Source: Actinomyces faecalis
GTDB lineage: Bacteria > Actinomycetota > Actinomycetes > Actinomycetales > Actinomycetaceae
Length of the DNA stretch: 64,000 bases
Assembly: GCF_013184985.2 (NCBI RefSeq)
Contig: NZ_CP063418.1
Location: 62,001 to 126,000, forward strand
Direction of reading: 5' to 3'
Positions within the stretch are counted from its first letter, which is position 1. Every line of letters starts with the position of its first letter. The translations under genes and the position numbers were made by a program. Of the stretch, positions 27,203-36,387 are shown in pieces. The notes under the pieces are model-generated. The model made no database searches. It worked only from the letters and a program-made list of their open reading frames with translations, and was not told the DNA's origin.

Positions 27203-27892
27203 ATGAACGAGCTCGCGCCCGAGGACGGCTCTTCCCGGGCTCATCCGGCAGGTGGGGAGGTCGAGGTCCCGCAGTGGGTTAACGACCTGGTGCCGGTGGC
27301 TGAACGCGCACGTCCCGTCCTCCTGGGCGAGCTGGTCTACCTGGTGATGGCTCTCGTCCTGCTCGCCCTCATCTGGGACGCTGACCCGCTCAGGCTCGGT
27401 CTCCCGCAGGTCGTGCTCCTGGCGCTGGTGGGATATGCCTACGCGCTGCGTCGCGGCAGTGCCCGCCGTGAGCTGGGAGGAGAGAAGGACGAGACGTCGG
27501 CCCGGCTTCGAGCGGGCGCCTACACCACCATGCTCGTGCTCGTGGCGGACCTGGTGTGCAGCGCCCTGGGTCTGGCCGTGTGGGCCATGGGTGCGATCAG
27601 GGGCTCCGAGCACCCCCTCCTGGCCGGTGCGCTGGCGGCGGCTGTCGCGATGACGACGGCGGTTACCGGGGTCCTGGCCTGCGAGGCGCCGTCCGGGGCG
27701 CCGCGGTCGCTGGTGCCGGCTGCCCAGCTGGCCGGCCTGCTCGCCGTCGTCTGCCTGACGCTGGCGGTCCTGCGGTCCGCAGCCTTCAGCCCGTGGTGGT
27801 GGGTGGTGGCTCTGGCGGTCGTGGCTGACGTCCTCGGTCTCATGGCGGTGAGGTCCGGTCGGCGGCGGGACCGGGCGGACTCGCCCACCTGA
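27203..27892 (+). CDS. Hypothetical five-to-six-helix membrane protein
   Basis: A 229-residue protein; start taken as ATG 27203 rather than the far-upstream start, because the region before it overlaps the opposite gene's promoter. Residues 1-45 are polar, followed by hydrophobic segments near 48-65, 70-85, 115-135, 145-165, 175-195 and 200-215. No family is recognised. It sits head-to-head with the holin-like gene and 103 bp before the WXG-like gene. Confidence 0.6.
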   Translation: MNELAPEDGSSRAHPAGGEVEVPQWVNDLVPVAERARPVLLGELVYLVMALVLLALIWDADPLRLGLPQVVLLALVGYAYALRRGSARRELGGEKDETSARLRAGAYTTMLVLVADLVCSALGLAVWAMGAIRGSEHPLLAGALAAAVAMTTAVTGVLACEAPSGAPRSLVPAAQLAGLLAVVCLTLAVLRSAAFSPWWWVVALAVVADVLGLMAVRSGRRRDRADSPT

Positions 27893-27983
27893 GCACGCTG
27901 TCCCCGGGCTCCACAGGAACCCCTCGTGACACCCTGAGGACTGTCCGTCCACAGGCGTTGAGCAGGCAGGGGCGAGGCCGTCC

Positions 27984-27989
27984 TAGCGT
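27984..27989 (+). promoter_or_regulatory. -10 box TAGCGT, leaderless
   Basis: TAGCGT ends 6 nt before the ATG of the WXG-like gene at 27996. Confidence 0.5.
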
Positions 27990-27995
27990 CGAGGC

Positions 27996-28220
27996 ATGGA
28001 CCTTCTCTCGCTGTCGCTGGCCGAGGAGCGTGTCGCCAGCGCAACCGCCTTCGTCCCCTCCACGGTGCCGGCCACCTGGGCCGGGCCGGCGGCTACGGCC
28101 TGCCAGGCGAGGCTGGACGCGCTGCGACTCGTCCTGGCCGGCCTGCCGGCGCGCCTGGAGGAAGCGCGTGCGGCTGCGGCCGTCGTCGACGACCCGCTGC
28201 TCCAGTGCGTCGTGCCATGA
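27996..28220 (+). CDS. Small WXG100-like helical protein
   Basis: A 74-residue protein built as two helices around TWAGPAATACQ: a W-x-G turn near residues 28-30, followed by a long amphipathic Ala/Leu helix. This is the layout of WXG100 (EsxA/B-like) proteins, though this one is shorter (74 versus about 100) and lacks the C-terminal YxxxD/E export signal. Its TGA overlaps the next gene's ATG as ATGA, so the two are made together; the partner is an alpha/beta hydrolase. No type VII secretion core genes are in the window. The family assignment rests on pattern only. Confidence 0.55.
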   Translation: MDLLSLSLAEERVASATAFVPSTVPATWAGPAATACQARLDALRLVLAGLPARLEEARAAAAVVDDPLLQCVVP

Positions 28221-30136
28221 GGTCGGTCCTGCAGGCCGGTCACCGGCACAGCGGGAGCGGTGGGGCCGTGCCTCCTCCTCCGCTGCCTGATGACACCGCC
28301 TCGCGTGAGCTGCGCTGGGCCTCTCCCTCAGGTGGGCAGGTCCGCGCCCTGGTCTTCGGCGGCGCCTTCACCGTGGACCTTGACGAGCTGGACGTCCTGG
28401 CCGAGGGGCTGACGCGCGGTGCCGACCTCCTGCGCGAGGCTCTGGCTCACCTGGGGACGGCTCTCGCCCAGGTCGAGGCCACAGGCCACCCGCTGTCCTT
28501 CTCGACGGTCCCCTGGGAGCCCGTCGACCCCTTCGTGGCCGAGCAGAGGCGTGCCCAGGCGGTCCAGGCCATCGAGTCGCTGCAATCGGGGCCCGGCTCG
28601 CTACGCGAGGCAGCCGACCTGGTCCAGGCGCTGAGCGAGGACGTCACGACCAGCGCCCAGACCTATGCCGACGCCGAGGCCGGTAGCACGCGTGACTGGA
28701 CGTCCTCGATCCACGTGCTCGGCCAGGTCTCGCTCCTCCATGCGCTCGGCAGGGGCTCTGGCCTTGCAGCCGCGCTGCTCAGGCTCCTGGAGACCAGCCC
28801 GAGTCTGAGTGGGTCGGCCAGGGCGACCGTGGGCCGAGGGATCCAGGACCTCATCGATCAGCTGCCTGAGGGAGCCGTCAAGGACGGGTTGGCAGACCTC
28901 CTCATCGTCATGTCGGACGCGGAGCTGGCGCACTGGGTCCGCACCGACCTCCTGGCTGTCCTGGTCCTGGGTGGCCAGGCCGTCCGCGCTGCCACGAGCC
29001 AGGAGGCCGCGCGCCTGGAGACCTACTTGTCCCAGGCGGCCAGACGGCTGGATCCGGTCATCACCCCACGGCTTCCGCGATCGCTGCCGGTAGGGAGCCG
29101 TACCGTGCCGACGGCGAGCCTGACGCCTATGCAGCGGGTGACCGCCTACCTCGCGATCCTCTCCTCACAGGCCGGTGCTGAACGTTATGGCTCTCGCAGG
29201 GCGCTCAGGCTGACGCCGCACGGAGCAGATCCCTTCACCGTGCCGACGGCGCTGGCCGACCCTCTAGGACTGGCGACGGCGATCAGCCCTCTCGCGGTCT
29301 CCTGGCCACATGCGGGCCCCGGCCTGGCGGGCCGTGAGACGGCGGCTGACCGGGCTTCCGCGGGCGCGGCGGCCTCCGACGCCGTGGTACCGGGAAGGTG
29401 CCTGGCGCCTCTGGCGACGCCCAGCGACGTCATGCGCTACTCCGACGGGCTCAAGCAGATGGACTCCGACGAGACCACCGGAGTCATCTCGCTGGTGCGT
29501 ACGGACCACGCTGACGGCACCCGTTCCTGGCTTGTCGTCGTCCCAGGAACGACCAGCTGGGGCATGGGAGGGCCTAACCCGCAGGACATGCTGACCAACC
29601 TGGAGGCAGTGGCCGGCATGCCCACGGACATGGAGAGCGTGGTCGTCAGCGCCATGCGGGCTGCTGGGGTCGGTCCGCAGGAGCCGGTGGCCCTCTACGG
29701 CCACTCCCAGGGAGCGATCACGGCTACCAACATCGCAGCGGACCCGGCGGTGGCCGAGCGCTTCACGGTGACGACGCTGCTGACGGTCGGTGGACCGGTG
29801 GCTGGTGCCGTGGTCCCGGAGACGGTGAGCACCTTGCACGTGGAGAACGGTGCCGACGCCGTTCCTGCCCTTGACGCGAGAGCCAACCCGGTGGGCCCCA
29901 CACGCCTGACCGTGCGTATCGACACGACGGACTCCGGCCTAGAGGGATACCCTCACGGCTCGCTCGTCTACGCCGACGCGCTGGAGGGAATGCCGTCGGC
30001 CCCCGCGACTGACCGCTGGGTCGCTCAGCTACGCGGCATCACCGGAGCCGGGGAGGAGGGGGCAGTCACCAGTGAGCTGGTCTTCGACGTCGAGCGCCTG
30101 CCGGACCCTGAGGCGCCAGGCCGTCCGGAGGGCTGA
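28217..30136 (+). CDS. Alpha/beta hydrolase with N-terminal helical (WXG-like) region
   Basis: A 639-residue protein; start at ATG 28217 in the ATGA overlap. Residues about 25-165 are heptad-like helices (LDELDVLAEGLTRGADLLRE and LREAADLVQALSEDV) resembling an ESX-type helical domain. The C-terminal 220 residues are an alpha/beta hydrolase: WLVVVPGTTSWG (oxyanion strand), LYGHSQGAITATNIA (nucleophile Ser in GHSQG) and a late GYPHGSLVYAD His. The fold resembles DUF1023-type hydrolases of Actinobacteria, where WXG-like and hydrolase parts also co-occur. No signal peptide is seen. Substrate and localisation unknown; secretion with the small partner is a hypothesis. Confidence 0.65.
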   Translation: MRSVLQAGHRHSGSGGAVPPPPLPDDTASRELRWASPSGGQVRALVFGGAFTVDLDELDVLAEGLTRGADLLREALAHLGTALAQVEATGHPLSFSTVPWEPVDPFVAEQRRAQAVQAIESLQSGPGSLREAADLVQALSEDVTTSAQTYADAEAGSTRDWTSSIHVLGQVSLLHALGRGSGLAAALLRLLETSPSLSGSARATVGRGIQDLIDQLPEGAVKDGLADLLIVMSDAELAHWVRTDLLAVLVLGGQAVRAATSQEAARLETYLSQAARRLDPVITPRLPRSLPVGSRTVPTASLTPMQRVTAYLAILSSQAGAERYGSRRALRLTPHGADPFTVPTALADPLGLATAISPLAVSWPHAGPGLAGRETAADRASAGAAASDAVVPGRCLAPLATPSDVMRYSDGLKQMDSDETTGVISLVRTDHADGTRSWLVVVPGTTSWGMGGPNPQDMLTNLEAVAGMPTDMESVVVSAMRAAGVGPQEPVALYGHSQGAITATNIAADPAVAERFTVTTLLTVGGPVAGAVVPETVSTLHVENGADAVPALDARANPVGPTRLTVRIDTTDSGLEGYPHGSLVYADALEGMPSAPATDRWVAQLRGITGAGEEGAVTSELVFDVERLPDPEAPGRPEG

Positions 30137-30240
30137 GACAGCGGCAGGAGCCTGGGTGTTCGGGGCGGTTGGCTGGCTGCTCTCCACCCACCAGGTGACC
30201 GCTGCGGACCTGCCGGGCTCACGAGTGCGAGGATGCGTGC

Positions 30241-31365
30241 ATGAGCGCCTCACAGCCTGCACGGCCCGGTACCTCCCCGGGTGCCGCGGCCACCCGTGTC
30301 CACGTTCGTCAGGCTGTTGCCACCCTTCCGGCCTACGTCCCGGGAGCGCGCCCAGGCAGCGAGCAGGTCGCCAAGCTCTCCTCCAACGAGCTGCCCTATC
30401 CCGTTCAGGACTCAGTGCTCCGGGCCCTGACCCAGGCGGTTGGTGCTGCCAACCGCTACCCCGAGATGACGGGGGACTCTCTCATGGCTGCGCTGGCGCG
30501 CCGTTACGACGTCGATCCCGCCCAGGTCGTGGTCGGCAACGGCTCGGTGGCGCTCATCCAGCACCTCCTGGACACCGTGTGCGACGAGGGGGACGACGTC
30601 GTCCTGCCGTGGCGCTCCTTCGAGGCCTACCCCATCTGTATCGCCGTGGCCGGGGCACGCGCGGTCAAGGTGCCGCTGACCCTGGACGGGCGTCATGACG
30701 TCCACGCCATGATCAAGGCAGTCACTGAGCGGACTCGCGTGGTCATGGCCTGCACTCCCAACAACCCCACCGGCCCGGCCCTCACGCGCGAGGAGCTGCG
30801 CACCCTGCTTGACGGCGTGCCCTCGGGCGTCCTGGTCCTCGTGGACGAGGCCTACCTCGACTTCGTCACCGACCCTGCGGTAGGCGACGCGATGGAGCTG
30901 TTGGGCGCTTGTCCGAACCTGGTGGTCTCGCGGACCTTCTCCAAGGCGCACGCGCTGGCTGGCATGCGCGTGGGCTACCTCGTGGCGCAGGCGGAGGTCG
31001 CGAGTGCGGTGCGCAGCGTGGCCACGCCCTTCGGTGTCAGCCTCCCGGCCCAGGCCGCGGCGATCGCCGCCCTGGAGCCGAAGGCGCTGGTCGAGACAGC
31101 CCGGCGCGCAGGCCTGGTGGCCGCTGAGCGTGACCGGGTGGTGGACGCGCTGCGGGAGCAGGGGTGGAACGTCCCTGATGCTCAGGGCAACTTCTTCTGG
31201 CTGGGCGTCGGGGAGGGGACGTCGCGGCTCGCCGAGCACTTCAAGGCGGCCGGCATCCTCGTACGTCCCTTCGCGGGCGAGGGCGTGCGGGTGAGCCTCG
31301 GGCTCCCTGAGGACAATGACCGGGTCCTGGCGGCGGCCCGCACCTGGGACGGTCCGCGCGGCTGA
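30241..31365 (+). CDS. HisC-type aminotransferase, probably aromatic/phenylalanine
   Basis: A 374-residue PLP fold-type I enzyme. KLSSNELPYPV, CTPNNPTGPAL, DEAYLDFV and SRTFSKAHALAGMRVGY (PLP-binding Lys near residue 236) place it in the histidinol-phosphate aminotransferase subfamily. No his genes are nearby and actinobacterial paralogues of this kind act on phenylpyruvate (Pat). The pheA gene at 48.7 kb is in the same window but not linked. Both histidinol-phosphate and phenylpyruvate remain possible substrates. The ATG at 30241 follows a 104-bp gap from the hydrolase gene. Confidence 0.82.
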   Translation: MSASQPARPGTSPGAAATRVHVRQAVATLPAYVPGARPGSEQVAKLSSNELPYPVQDSVLRALTQAVGAANRYPEMTGDSLMAALARRYDVDPAQVVVGNGSVALIQHLLDTVCDEGDDVVLPWRSFEAYPICIAVAGARAVKVPLTLDGRHDVHAMIKAVTERTRVVMACTPNNPTGPALTREELRTLLDGVPSGVLVLVDEAYLDFVTDPAVGDAMELLGACPNLVVSRTFSKAHALAGMRVGYLVAQAEVASAVRSVATPFGVSLPAQAAAIAALEPKALVETARRAGLVAAERDRVVDALREQGWNVPDAQGNFFWLGVGEGTSRLAEHFKAAGILVRPFAGEGVRVSLGLPEDNDRVLAAARTWDGPRG

Positions 31366-31412
31366 GCCCTCCCGCCCGAGCCGGGTCCTCGATCGGTAGC
31401 GGGATCAGGGGG

Positions 31413-32588
31413 TCAGCTGGCGACCGTGACCAGGAAGGCCAGGCAGAAGACCAGCTCGACGACCCCCATCGTCCCCGGCCGCAGACCCTTGTGCGTCCGC
31501 CGCACCAGGCTCCACTGCCAGCACACCATGGCAAAGGACCTCACGGCGAGCAGCACCCACAGCGCTGCGTGGGCCCACGGCAGGTACCCGGCGCCAGCGC
31601 CGATGAGCGTGAGCGCCGCGACCCCGGTGTGCCAGGCCACCGTGCCGGCCAGCAGGCGGTTGTTGAAGCGCTCGCGGATCATAGCCTTGATATACGGCAC
31701 GGTGCCGCAGAAGTAGGCGGCCGTCAGCGCCGTGACCACCCACATCCAGCCCCAGCCCACAAGCTCGCCGTTGGGGCTGGAACCGGGCAGCGGTGACGAT
31801 GTGGCGCCGGTCCCGAGGAAACCGCCCGCGCCGCCGACGGCCAGCGAGTACGTGACCGCAGCCATGACGCTGGCGGCCGCTGTCGTCGCCAGCCCGGACA
31901 GGAGTGAGCGCTCCCGTCCTGCCCACACCTCCCACAGCGCGATCGCGAACAGTGGTGCCAGGGGGACGGCAAACTGCAGCAGGTAGGGAGCGGTGGCCAG
32001 CGTGATGAGTCCGAGCAGCGCCGTCGCCCCGGTATAGGCCGTGAGAGGGAGGAGGATAAGCGCCCGCTTGCGGGGCGAGCGTGTGCGCAGCCACTGGGAC
32101 CAGGCCCAGTAGGTGAGGTAGGCCCCCCACCAGGCCGGCAGGAACAGGAGGTTCTTCCAGCTCACGCCACCGACCACCCAGCCCACCAGGGGCGGGAGGA
32201 CCAGCATGGACCAGGCGCCGTGCTGGTTGGGGATCCAGGCCCGGCGACCGGGCTGACGACGGATCCGCTCCTGACGCTCTTTGGCGGCCTCGACCCGTTC
32301 GCGCACGGGGGTGGGCTCAGCTGCCCCGCGAGGCCGGCCGGTGGCCAGCATGATGTCGTCCTCGGGGCCGGGGCGCGACTGGTGGGAGGGGATCGGTGAG
32401 GGACGTCGGTCTGCTGCCCCACTGCCCTCACTGGTCGCCGACGACGGAGAGGCGGCCTGGGTGGGACCCTGAGCCTCCGTCGGGTTGCCGACCAGGACCT
32501 CGTCCACCGCTCCCGCGCCAGCCTCGTTCGGTGCAGGGGCGGTGGCACCGTCGTACTCGTGAGGCTTGGAGGGACGCTGCTGAGTCAT
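31413..32588 (-). CDS. YwiC-like family membrane protein
   Basis: A 391-residue protein. Residues 1-140 are Pro/Ser/Glu-rich and likely cytoplasmic and disordered; then NQHGAWSMLVLPPLVG begins a domain of about ten helices, the hallmark of the YwiC-like family (PF14256). Related proteins have the UbiA prenyltransferase outline, but DxxxD metal motifs are not evident, so catalysis is uncertain. The long N-terminal tail is not typical of the family. TAGGGT is 6 nt before the ATG, suggesting leaderless transcription. Confidence 0.75.
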   Translation of the reverse strand: MTQQRPSKPHEYDGATAPAPNEAGAGAVDEVLVGNPTEAQGPTQAASPSSATSEGSGAADRRPSPIPSHQSRPGPEDDIMLATGRPRGAAEPTPVRERVEAAKERQERIRRQPGRRAWIPNQHGAWSMLVLPPLVGWVVGGVSWKNLLFLPAWWGAYLTYWAWSQWLRTRSPRKRALILLPLTAYTGATALLGLITLATAPYLLQFAVPLAPLFAIALWEVWAGRERSLLSGLATTAAASVMAAVTYSLAVGGAGGFLGTGATSSPLPGSSPNGELVGWGWMWVVTALTAAYFCGTVPYIKAMIRERFNNRLLAGTVAWHTGVAALTLIGAGAGYLPWAHAALWVLLAVRSFAMVCWQWSLVRRTHKGLRPGTMGVVELVFCLAFLVTVAS

Positions 32589-32594
32589 GGAATT

Positions 32595-32600
32595 ACCCTA
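32595..32600 (-). promoter_or_regulatory. -10 box TAGGGT, leaderless
   Basis: Minus-strand TAGGGT 6 nt before the ATG of the YwiC-like gene. Confidence 0.5.
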
Positions 32601-32650
32601 ACCGGGCCTGCGTGAGCACTTGGTGAGCGGAGGTCGGCCGCACCGTCTTG

Positions 32651-32725
32651 CGTCGCTTTCGCCCCTGAACAGTCGATTACCGTGCTGGGCGCATGGGAAT
32701 CGACTGTTCAGGGGCGAAAGCGACG
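32651..32725. repeat. Dispersed palindrome, copy B
   Basis: Perfect 28-bp arms (32651-32678 and 32698-32725) beginning CGTCGCTTTCGCCCC and continuing TGAACAGTCGATT, with a 19-nt loop. It starts 39 bp past the pgm stop and could terminate pgm. The loop end GCATGGGA is shared with copy C at 40.9 kb. Confidence 0.85.
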
Positions 32726-32764
32726 GGACGCCAACCGCGCCTGGGCTCAGCTGACGTACCGGGC

Positions 32765-34444
32765 TCAGTCAGCTAGCGCCGCGGCGACAACCTTCTTGGC
32801 CTCCTCCTGGACCTGGGCTAGGTGCTCAGCGCCCTTGAAGGACTCGGCGTAGATCTTGTACACGTCCTCGGTGCCGGAGGGGCGCGCGGCGAACCAGGCG
32901 TTCTGCGTGGTCACCTTCAGCCCGCCGATGGGCGCGTTGTTGCCGGGTGCCCGCACCAGGCGGTCCACGATGGGCTCGCCAGCCAGCTCGGTGGCCGTGA
33001 CGTCCTCAGGGGACAGGGCGGCCAGCTTCGCCTTCTCAGCCTTGGTGGCTGCGGCGTCGATACGGGCGTAGGCCGAGGCGCCGAAGCGTGACACCTGCTC
33101 CTCGTGCAGCTGCGAGGGCGTCTTGCCGGTGACGGCGATGATCTCGCTGGCCAGCAGCGCCAGGATGATGCCGTCCTTGTCCGTGGACCACACGGTGCCG
33201 TCCTTGCGCAGGAAGGAGGCGCCTGCGCTCTCCTCGCCACCGAAGCCGACCGAGCCGTCGATGAGGCCGGGAACGAAGTGCTTGAACCCCACCGGGACCT
33301 CGACCAGCGCCCGCCCCGTGGCTGCCACGACACGGTCGATGAGGCTGGAGGAGACCAGGGTCTTGCCCACGGCAGCAGCGGCAGGCCACTGGGGGCGGTG
33401 GGTGAAGAGGTACTCGATGGCCACGGCTAGGTAGTGGTTGGGGTTCATCAGGCCGTCGGGGGTGACGATGCCGTGGCGGTCGGAGTCCGCGTCGTTGCCG
33501 GTGGCGACGTCGTAGGGCGTCTTGCCGTCAGCGTCCGGCGTCATGACGGCGCGCAGGGAGGCCATGGCGTTGGGGGAGGAGCAGTCCATGCGGATCTTGC
33601 CGTCCCAGTCCAGGGTCATGAAGCTCCACGCAGGGTCCACGGTGGGGTTGACCACCGTCAGGTCCAGGCCGTAGCGCTCAGCGATAGCGCCCCAGTAGTC
33701 CACGGAGGCGCCGCCCAGCGGGTCTGCCCCGATCCGGACCCCGGCCTCACGGATCGCCTCGACGTCGATGACGTTCTCCAGGTCCGCGACGTAGGACTCC
33801 AGGTAGTCGTGCTTGATGACGTAGTTGGAGTCCAGCGCCTCGGCGATGGGGAGACGCGTGACACGGTCCCAGCCGTCAGCGAGCAGCTCGTTGGCCCGGG
33901 TCGCGATCCAGCTGGTCGCGTCAGAGTCGGCAGGTCCGCCGTGCGGGGGGTTGTACTTGAAGCCGCCGTCACGAGGCGGGTTGTGCGAGGGGGTGACGAC
34001 GATGCCGTCGGCCAGGCCTGGACCGCTGGTGCGCACACCGGACTCGGTGCCGGCTCCGTTGGCCAGCAGGATGGAGTGGGAGACGGCCGGGGTCGGGGTG
34101 TAGGCGCCGCGGGCGTCGACGGCGGTGGTCACGCCCGCACCGGCGAGCACCTCGATCGCGGTGCGCCAGGCCGGCTCGGACAGGGCGTGGGTGTCGCGTC
34201 CGATGTAGAGCACACCGTCGGTCCCCTGGGCGCGGCGGTACTCTACGATTGCCGCCGTCGTGGCGATGATGTGGGCCTCGTTGAAGGCGGTGTCCAGGGA
34301 GGAGCCGCGGTGGCCGGAGGTGCCGAAGACGACGCGCTGCTCAGGGACAGCCGGGTCAGGGACGAGGTCGTAGTAGGCGTTGATGACCTCGTCGACGTCG
34401 ATCAGGTCCTCGGGACGTGCAGGTTGTCCAGCTCGTGCGTGCAT
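32765..34444 (-). CDS. pgm: Phosphoglucomutase (alpha-D-glucose-specific)
   Basis: A 559-residue enzyme; start at ATG 34444 with GGAG close upstream, because the longer frame to 34573 adds a Pro/Arg leader unlike the family. [28 protein letters not shown] (phospho-Ser loop), [11 protein letters not shown] (Mg2+ loop), [11 protein letters not shown] (sugar binding) and [16 protein letters not shown] (phosphate binding) occur in the standard order. It interconverts glucose-1- and glucose-6-phosphate for glycogen and wall sugar synthesis. Length matches E. coli Pgm (546 aa). Confidence 0.94.
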   Translation of the reverse strand: MHARAGQPARPEDLIDVDEVINAYYDLVPDPAVPEQRVVFGTSGHRGSSLDTAFNEAHIIATTAAIVEYRRAQGTDGVLYIGRDTHALSEPAWRTAIEVLAGAGVTTAVDARGAYTPTPAVSHSILLANGAGTESGVRTSGPGLADGIVVTPSHNPPRDGGFKYNPPHGGPADSDATSWIATRANELLADGWDRVTRLPIAEALDSNYVIKHDYLESYVADLENVIDVEAIREAGVRIGADPLGGASVDYWGAIAERYGLDLTVVNPTVDPAWSFMTLDWDGKIRMDCSSPNAMASLRAVMTPDADGKTPYDVATGNDADSDRHGIVTPDGLMNPNHYLAVAIEYLFTHRPQWPAAAAVGKTLVSSSLIDRVVAATGRALVEVPVGFKHFVPGLIDGSVGFGGEESAGASFLRKDGTVWSTDKDGIILALLASEIIAVTGKTPSQLHEEQVSRFGASAYARIDAAATKAEKAKLAALSPEDVTATELAGEPIVDRLVRAPGNNAPIGGLKVTTQNAWFAARPSGTEDVYKIYAESFKGAEHLAQVQEEAKKVVAAALAD

Positions 34445-34703
34445 GGCTCCGAGTCTGTCACGCTGGCTCGTCGCTGTCCGCCGATCATCCCGAAAGGTGG
34501 ACGACGCCGACTCAGCCCATGGAGGAAAACGCGCGGGCCTGCCGGACGGCAGGGACGATACTGGCGGTGGCACATCTGGTCAGGGTCTGGCGTGGAGCGA
34601 TGGCGGGGCGTCGTACGGCACTCCAGCCAGGGCGCACATCTATCGTGGTGCTCTCACAGTAACGAGGCGGTGCGCTGGTGCCGCCCGCCAGGAAGGACTG
34701 CCC

Positions 34704-35102
34704 ATGAGCGCAACCGCCATCTCCACGCCCAAGGCGCCGGCTGCCGTCGGCCCCTACTCCCAGGCGGTCTCGGCCGGAGAGGGCGCCGGCTCCACCGTCT
34801 ACGTCTCCGGCCAGATCCCGCTGGATCCTGCCACCGGAACGCTTGTGGACGGGGACGTCCAGGCTCAGGCTGAGCGCGTGCTCACCAGCATCGGTGAGAT
34901 CCTCTCGGCCGCAGGGCTGGGCTACGAGCACGTCGTCAAGACCACCGTGCTGCTGGCTGACATCAACGACTTTGTCCCGGTCAACGAGGTCTACGCCCGC
35001 TTCTTCACCGGACCGGTGCTGCCGGCACGCGCGGCCTTCCAGGTCGCAGCCTTGCCCAAGGGAGCTAGCGTCGAGATCGAGGCGATCGCCGTCCGCCCCT
35101 GA
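34704..35102 (+). CDS. RidA family enamine/imine deaminase
   Basis: A 132-residue YjgF/YER057c/UK114 protein; ATG 34704 has GGAAGGA 7 nt upstream. [27 protein letters not shown] and [21 protein letters not shown] are family blocks, including the Arg that binds the substrate carboxylate. Most such proteins hydrolyse reactive 2-aminoacrylate formed by PLP enzymes. Divergent from pgm; no pathway partner is adjacent. Confidence 0.9.
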   Translation: MSATAISTPKAPAAVGPYSQAVSAGEGAGSTVYVSGQIPLDPATGTLVDGDVQAQAERVLTSIGEILSAAGLGYEHVVKTTVLLADINDFVPVNEVYARFFTGPVLPARAAFQVAALPKGASVEIEAIAVRP

Positions 35103-35152
35103 CGGAGCCTGCGGCCCCGTCGCGTCGGCCTAGTCCGGTGCGGTGGGGCCGC

Positions 35153-35158
35153 TACCCT
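35153..35158 (+). promoter_or_regulatory. -10 box TACCCT, leaderless
   Basis: TACCCT ends 6 nt before the ATG at 35165. Confidence 0.5.
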
Positions 35159-35164
35159 GACGCC

Positions 35165-36034
35165 ATGTCGAAGAAGAAGCGCCAGGCGCGCAAGGCCGCC
35201 GACGCGGCGCCGAAGAAGCAGAAGATCGCCTACGTCGCCCGTCCCTTCGAGGGGCTGCCCGGCGAGGAGGACCTCGTCGCCATGATGCAGATCCTCCCGG
35301 CGGCAACCGCCACCGTGAGGCTCAATGAGGCCCACGGCGGCCGCACGGTCCAGCTGGTCACCCTCCTGCCCGAGCTGGCTCAGGCGCTCAAGCGTGCTGA
35401 CGGTGAGGTCCTCGTCGCGCTGCAGACGACCCTCCACTCGGGCGACGCCAGCCGCGACGTGGCTGCCGCTCTCCTGGAGGCCCTGGACCTGGAGGAGGGG
35501 CACGGGCTGGCCGTCAACGGGCTGCCCGAGCCGGGTGAGCGTCTGCAGGATGTCCTGGACCTGGAGGTCGCCCCGCAGGTCAGCGTGCGCGAGACCTTTG
35601 ACTTCTGGCTCGACGCCGAGGCCGCCAAGGACCCGCAGGCCCAGCGTCAGCTGGAGGAGGCCAAGGGTGAGATCGCCGAGGCCAAGGCGGTGCCGGGTGT
35701 GGAGCACGCCTACTGGTTCCGCATGGGTGGCAAGGAGTTCGTGCGCTGGGTGCGTGGGGAGGATGAGGACGACTTCTTCAACGCCTTCGCCCGCGTGCAC
35801 GCCGCGCGTCAGTCTGACCTGGAGGAGGGAGCCCGCTTCATCGGTGCCTTCCGGGCCTGCGGCCTGGCCATCCCCGTGTGGGAGCTCGTGCCCGGGACCG
35901 AGGCTGAGGAGCTGACCGGTCCGATGCAGGCGATGGCCACGCGCCTGGAGGAGGCGCTGGCCGCCGAGGGGCCGCTGGACTCCGCGGCCCGCCGTGCCAA
36001 GGCCGGCATCATCTCCCGTCAGGTCAATCTCTGA
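35165..36034 (+). CDS. DUF5926 family protein
   Basis: A 289-residue soluble protein. A Lys/Arg-rich start (SKKKRQARKAADAAPKKQK) is followed by YVARPFEGLPGEEDLVAM and later KEFVRWVRGEDEDDFFNAF and RFIGAFRACGLAIPVW, which match the actinobacterial DUF5926 family as far as I recall it. The basic tail suggests nucleic acid or ribosome contact, but no function is established. TACCCT lies 6 nt before the ATG and an imperfect 12-bp hairpin follows the stop, so it is probably a single-gene leaderless unit. Confidence 0.65.
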   Translation: MSKKKRQARKAADAAPKKQKIAYVARPFEGLPGEEDLVAMMQILPAATATVRLNEAHGGRTVQLVTLLPELAQALKRADGEVLVALQTTLHSGDASRDVAAALLEALDLEEGHGLAVNGLPEPGERLQDVLDLEVAPQVSVRETFDFWLDAEAAKDPQAQRQLEEAKGEIAEAKAVPGVEHAYWFRMGGKEFVRWVRGEDEDDFFNAFARVHAARQSDLEEGARFIGAFRACGLAIPVWELVPGTEAEELTGPMQAMATRLEEALAAEGPLDSAARRAKAGIISRQVNL

Positions 36035-36059
36035 CCTCTGTACCTCTTCGGTGCGTGGC

Positions 36060-36094
36060 GCCGTCGCGTGCGCTGATCCTGTGCATGCGACGGC
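36060..36094 (+). terminator. Hairpin after DUF5926 gene
   Basis: GCCGTCGCGTGC and GCATGCGACGGC pair over 12 positions with one mismatch and an 11-nt loop, 25 nt past the stop. Confidence 0.55.
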
Positions 36095-36230
36095 GTCGTC
36101 GTCTGCGCGACAGCATCGTCGCTGACCGGGGCGCGCCTTCGCCCTGGCGGCGTGCATCCCACCTGTAGGAGCGTGTTTACCTTGTGAAGGCGTGCCCTAC
36201 GACGTCTCCACGCACGTTCTCATTCGCGGA

Positions 36231-36293
36231 GCACGCCGCCTGCAGGTGGAAGCACGCCGTCATGACATGGAGGTACGCCTCCAGACCAAGCCC
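36231..36293. repeat. Weak 21-bp tandem repeat in intergenic region
   Basis: Three exact 21-base steps start GCACGCCGCC, GCACGCCGTC and GTACGCCTCC. Identity is limited to the first 8-9 bases of each unit. This lies in the 353-bp gap before the SMP-30 gene, which otherwise holds only small hairpins (TGAGGC-GCAGGG-GCCTCA at 36327-36344). Confidence 0.35.
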
Positions 36294-36387
36294 GCACCCA
36301 CCTCGCACGACCTGCCTCACACGTGATGAGGCGCAGGGGCCTCACCTGCCATGAGACGTGACAGGTGCCCACAGGTACGGTGGAGCC

